Assembly: GCA_027449725.1 (NCBI GenBank)
Contig: DAIDLB010000173.1
Coordinates: 1-8,901, forward strand
Reading direction: 5' to 3'
Source: Chlamydiota bacterium
GTDB lineage: Bacteria; Chlamydiota; Chlamydiia; Chlamydiales; SM23-39
DNA: 8,901 nt
In this document: positions 7,901-8,901 of the stretch, piece after piece
Layout: every line of letters begins with the position of its first letter
How positions within the stretch are numbered: the first letter of the stretch is position 1
Position numbers and translations under genes: made by a program
The notes under the pieces: generated by a model
Seen by the model: only the letters and a program-made list of their open reading frames with translations
The model's database searches: none
Told to the model about the DNA's origin: nothing

Positions 7901-8644
7901 AGACGGGATGATCCAGGGCCAATTGGCGTCGGAAATATAGCACTCGACCCGGACGTCTTGAAACCGGATCGACACCTCTCTCGGCAGCTCCCCTTTTTTT
8001 GCCTCGAACACAATGGCGGGCTCTTCTCCCGAATCGGCCAGCCACATGAGCCACTTGGCCAAGTCGGACCAAAAGGAGAGCTCGAAGCGAAGCGAATGGC
8101 TCGCCTCGCCCTTCCTCCAAAGCGCCAGCTCGTCTGCGGAGAGATTGGAGAACTTGATCGACGTCTCTTCGGTCTCTTCGATCCGCTCCGAGACGATCTC
8201 GCTGAGGCGGGAGCGCCCCTCCTCCGTCATCCCCTCAATGGCAAAGAGCGGTTTTTTCGTCGTCGACTCGCACACATAGGCAGACTCTTTTTTGTTTAAA
8301 CAGTCCGGCGCATACCCGTGCCGTTTGCTCGCCATCTGAAAGAGGCGGCTCCAAAACGACTTTTGAAACCGGACATGGAGCGGCTCTTCGGTTCCATTGA
8401 AGATCCTGAGCCAGGCGGCGGCGAGATGGGGGCAGCCGCCCGCTTTTTCCGACAGGGCGCATGTGCAAAACGCATCGGCGAGCCCCTCTGCCTGAATCTG
8501 CATGAACGGATAGAACGACGTATTTCGGTCGACGACCTCGACCTGATAGGTGCCGCGCGAATAGATCGGTTCCTTTACAGCTGCCCTCGAAAGAAGAGCT
8601 GCAGCGGCTTTTGCATATTCGGAAACGAAGCGGGGCGCATCCAT
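4958..8644 (-). CDS. SWIM zinc-finger SNF2-family DNA translocase/helicase
   Basis: A DNA-dependent ATPase of the Swi2/Snf2 group with 1228 residues, close in size and layout to the SWIM-SNF2 proteins of Chlamydiae (about 1160-1170 residues from memory, CT708-like). A SWIM finger lies at 60-73 (C60-x-C62, C71-x-H73). Residues 268-611 hold four diverged repeats, described separately. The helicase core begins with LRPYQEIGVQWL (757-768), then Walker A DDMGLGKT (782-789), DEIQ (880-883, in place of DEAH), LTGTPIENR (907-915) and ILRRKK (965-970). The second lobe has VVVFSQYLDML (1073-1083), SLLAAGVGIDLT (1126-1137) and the arginine-finger motif QATDRVHRMGQ (1156-1166). All ATPase motifs are intact. 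The start ATG (8644) has only a weak ribosome binding site. The gene has its own promoter upstream and converges with the NEL-like gene. SNF2 proteins of this type remodel protein-DNA complexes in bacteria, but the exact substrate is unknown. Confidence 0.96.
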   Translation of the reverse strand: MDAPRFVSEYAKAAAALLSRAAVKEPIYSRGTYQVEVVDRNTSFYPFMQIQAEGLADAFCTCALSEKAGGCPHLAAAWLRIFNGTEEPLHVRFQKSFWSRLFQMASKRHGYAPDCLNKKESAYVCESTTKKPLFAIEGMTEEGRSRLSEIVSERIEETEETSIKFSNLSADELALWRKGEASHSLRFELSFWSDLAKWLMWLADSGEEPAIVFEAKKGELPREVSIRFQDVRVECYISDANWPWIIPSLTTVKTNLAVVDREETLLEAIHYNAAERRLEISRKEEAGAGGGAKGIPVGEWLYVEEKGFYRQRADPLLEKGRIEEEEIGPFLSRSAKTVEKWLDVPIQAEPMPARYRLFFDEEASLHIQLYLFDPKEDPVPFFPWVYLPGRGFFALEELMFVEAHKIVPRAEVADFINRHRHWLHQFPGFQTHFGSLEAHLTYAFTLDGDLSFGAQLDYPEHFEGALDFEEWVYLKGQGFYMKKQSRGRLPLHPGLVVLQKEMGPFLSQHKEDLEQVHGFFAQRSPIERMGLSIRVNEEEKIAIEPKCEFASGIQPSEVRFYGDFAYVPKEGFFELPPTSRLPERYREPVVLSEAQEGAFLAYDLEPLKKHLLECDLRLIKPQRLHLQIRKIIRERKKRSPGWLVDATYVSEAGHIDLFTIWEAFQKKKNHLFSGAGLLLLKEARFNWLRQIPKGRLDRKRGMVRLSTLEWIRLTVFEEVRPPEGSDPEAAAARELLGEISRFETHRLLDLSRLQSTLRPYQEIGVQWLWFLYCHGLSGLLCDDMGLGKTHQAMALLAAISHEDETKENKYIVVCPTSVIYHWQDSLQRFLPHLRICTYYGLERSLEHFEEKYDLLLTSYGILRTGREDLRGIPFEIAIFDEIQIAKNAASQTHRALRSLRSRMRLGLTGTPIENRLREIKALFDLVLPNYMPPDSLFREMFVNPIEKQQDPEKKALLSRFVKPFILRRKKSEVLTDLPEKIEEIAYCDLSEEQKRLYRETAVRMRDTVYRDLKDASKPVPYIHVFSALSTLKQICDHPVLLSESNRGWASHESGKWDLFVELLQEALGSGQKVVVFSQYLDMLAIIESYLKKKGIGFATIKGSTRDRREQLLRFREDPACEVFVASLLAAGVGIDLTVASIVIHYDRWWNPAKENQATDRVHRMGQNRGVQVFKLVTKHTIEDHIHALIERKKGLMEEIVGQDEADQITYLSREELIAVFEAIWKEDQ
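6812..7843 (-). repeat. Four diverged tandem protein repeats inside the SNF2 protein (residues 268-611)
   Basis: Each unit of about 65 to 80 residues has a strand-rich part, then an aromatic turn, then a helix: WLYVEEKGFYRQ (300-311), WVYLPGRGFFAL (384-395), WVYLKGQGFYMK (471-482) and FAYVPKEGFFEL (564-575). Each is followed 10 to 25 residues later by an acidic or helical segment; EIGPFLSR (326-333), EMGPFLSQ (501-508) and EGAFLAY (596-602) are the clearest, and EVADFINR (411-418) matches them in the second unit. The DNA is not repetitive. The units lie between the SWIM finger and the ATPase. Confidence 0.6.
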
Positions 8645-8659
8645 CGATCTGGACCCTAT

Positions 8660-8681
8660 GTAGACCTTCTTCCCAGTCTAC
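8660..8681. repeat. Perfect 6-bp inverted repeat in the SNF2 leader
   Basis: GTAGAC (8660-8665) and GTCTAC (8676-8681) flank a 10-nt loop, 16 nt before the SNF2 start codon. In the minus-strand transcript the purine-rich, Shine-Dalgarno-like GGGAAGAAGG falls mostly in the loop. It could be an operator or a leader hairpin. The same hexamer pair forms the hairpin at the other end of the gene. Confidence 0.35.
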
Positions 8682-8724
8682 GCCGACGGCCATTTTTCCC
8701 GCTACACCTGCCAAATTAATTAAA

Positions 8725-8754
8725 ATTTTATCTTTAATAAAATTATCACTTCAA
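8725..8754 (-). promoter_or_regulatory. Probable sigma70-type promoter for the SNF2 gene
   Basis: On the minus strand TTGAAG (8754-8749) and TAAAAT (8730-8725) are separated by 18 nt. This predicts a transcript start near 8718 and a leader of about 75 nt that contains the 8660-8681 hairpin. The region is very AT-rich, so chance matches are likely. A weaker plus-strand match (TTATCA 8743-8748, TAACAT 8765-8770, 16-nt spacer) could serve the 8814 reading frame. Confidence 0.45.
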
Positions 8755-8813
8755 TTTACCAAATTAACATAACAAACAGAAAACGGAGTCGTTTTCAATT
8801 AACTAGGCATCTC

Positions 8814-8901
8814 ATGAAAACAAAACTGCTCTTAATTCCTTTGCTTGCTCTCATCTCGACTTTGTAGGTTTTTTGGCGAGCAGATCCGGAGGAGGAGGCC
8901 G
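8814..8901 (+). pseudogene. Signal-peptide-like gene start, interrupted after 17 codons, runs off window
   Basis: ATG at 8814 opens MKTKLLLIPLLALISTL and stops at TAG (8865-8867). The basic start and leucine-rich core look like the first part of a Sec signal peptide. Moving to the reading frame that begins at TTT 8861 gives FVGFLASRSGGGG with no stop up to the window edge, and the third frame is also open. This suggests either a frameshifted exported-protein gene or a chance short open frame. The ribosome binding site is weak (AACGGAG ends 25 nt upstream; CTAGG ends 6 nt upstream). The product is unknown. Confidence 0.3.

Noticed and set aside
1..8901. CRISPR arrays, tRNA or rRNA genes, insertion sequences
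   Set aside because: I saw no spaced direct repeats, cloverleaf sequences, rRNA-like stretches, transposase motifs or terminal inverted repeats.

Overview
The window looks like a chromosomal segment of a chlamydia-like (Parachlamydiales-type) obligate intracellular bacterium. The evidence is indirect. It combines a Der GTPase and a SWIM-type SNF2 helicase, which from memory lie a few genes apart in Chlamydia trachomatis, with a DUF4116-repeat protein of the kind found in amoeba-associated bacteria such as Legionella and environmental chlamydiae. Coding DNA is fairly GC-rich and intergenic DNA very AT-rich. The phylum is an inference; no rRNA or other marker is present.

Layout, left to right. 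Positions 1-1641 (minus) hold a SulP-family anion transporter that runs off the left edge inside its STAS domain. Positions 1671-3023 (minus) hold der, the two-GTPase-domain ribosome assembly factor. It lies immediately upstream of the transporter, with a 29-nt gap, so the two probably form an operon. An AT-rich divergent spacer at 3024-3177 carries a good sigma70-type promoter facing right. Positions 3178-4923 (plus) hold the most interesting gene: a 581-residue protein with an N-terminal hydrophobic Gly/Ala-rich stretch, about six DUF4116-like helical units, and a C-terminal domain that reads as an IpaH/SspH-type NEL E3 ubiquitin ligase with a Cys-Asp-Asp catalytic motif. Positions 4958-8644 (minus) hold a 1228-residue SWIM/SNF2 ATPase, convergent with the ligase gene. 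A hairpin whose arms contain both stop codons separates them. The right end (8645-8901) is an AT-rich intergenic region with a likely promoter for the SNF2 gene. It is followed by a signal-peptide-like start at 8814 that stops after 17 codons and may be a broken or very short gene.

The housekeeping genes (der, SNF2) act in ribosome assembly and DNA transactions, and SulP in anion uptake. The gene between them has its own promoter and terminator-like hairpin and is visibly more AT-rich. I infer that it encodes a secreted effector that ubiquitinates host proteins, with DUF4116 repeats in the position where IpaH-type ligases carry leucine-rich repeats.
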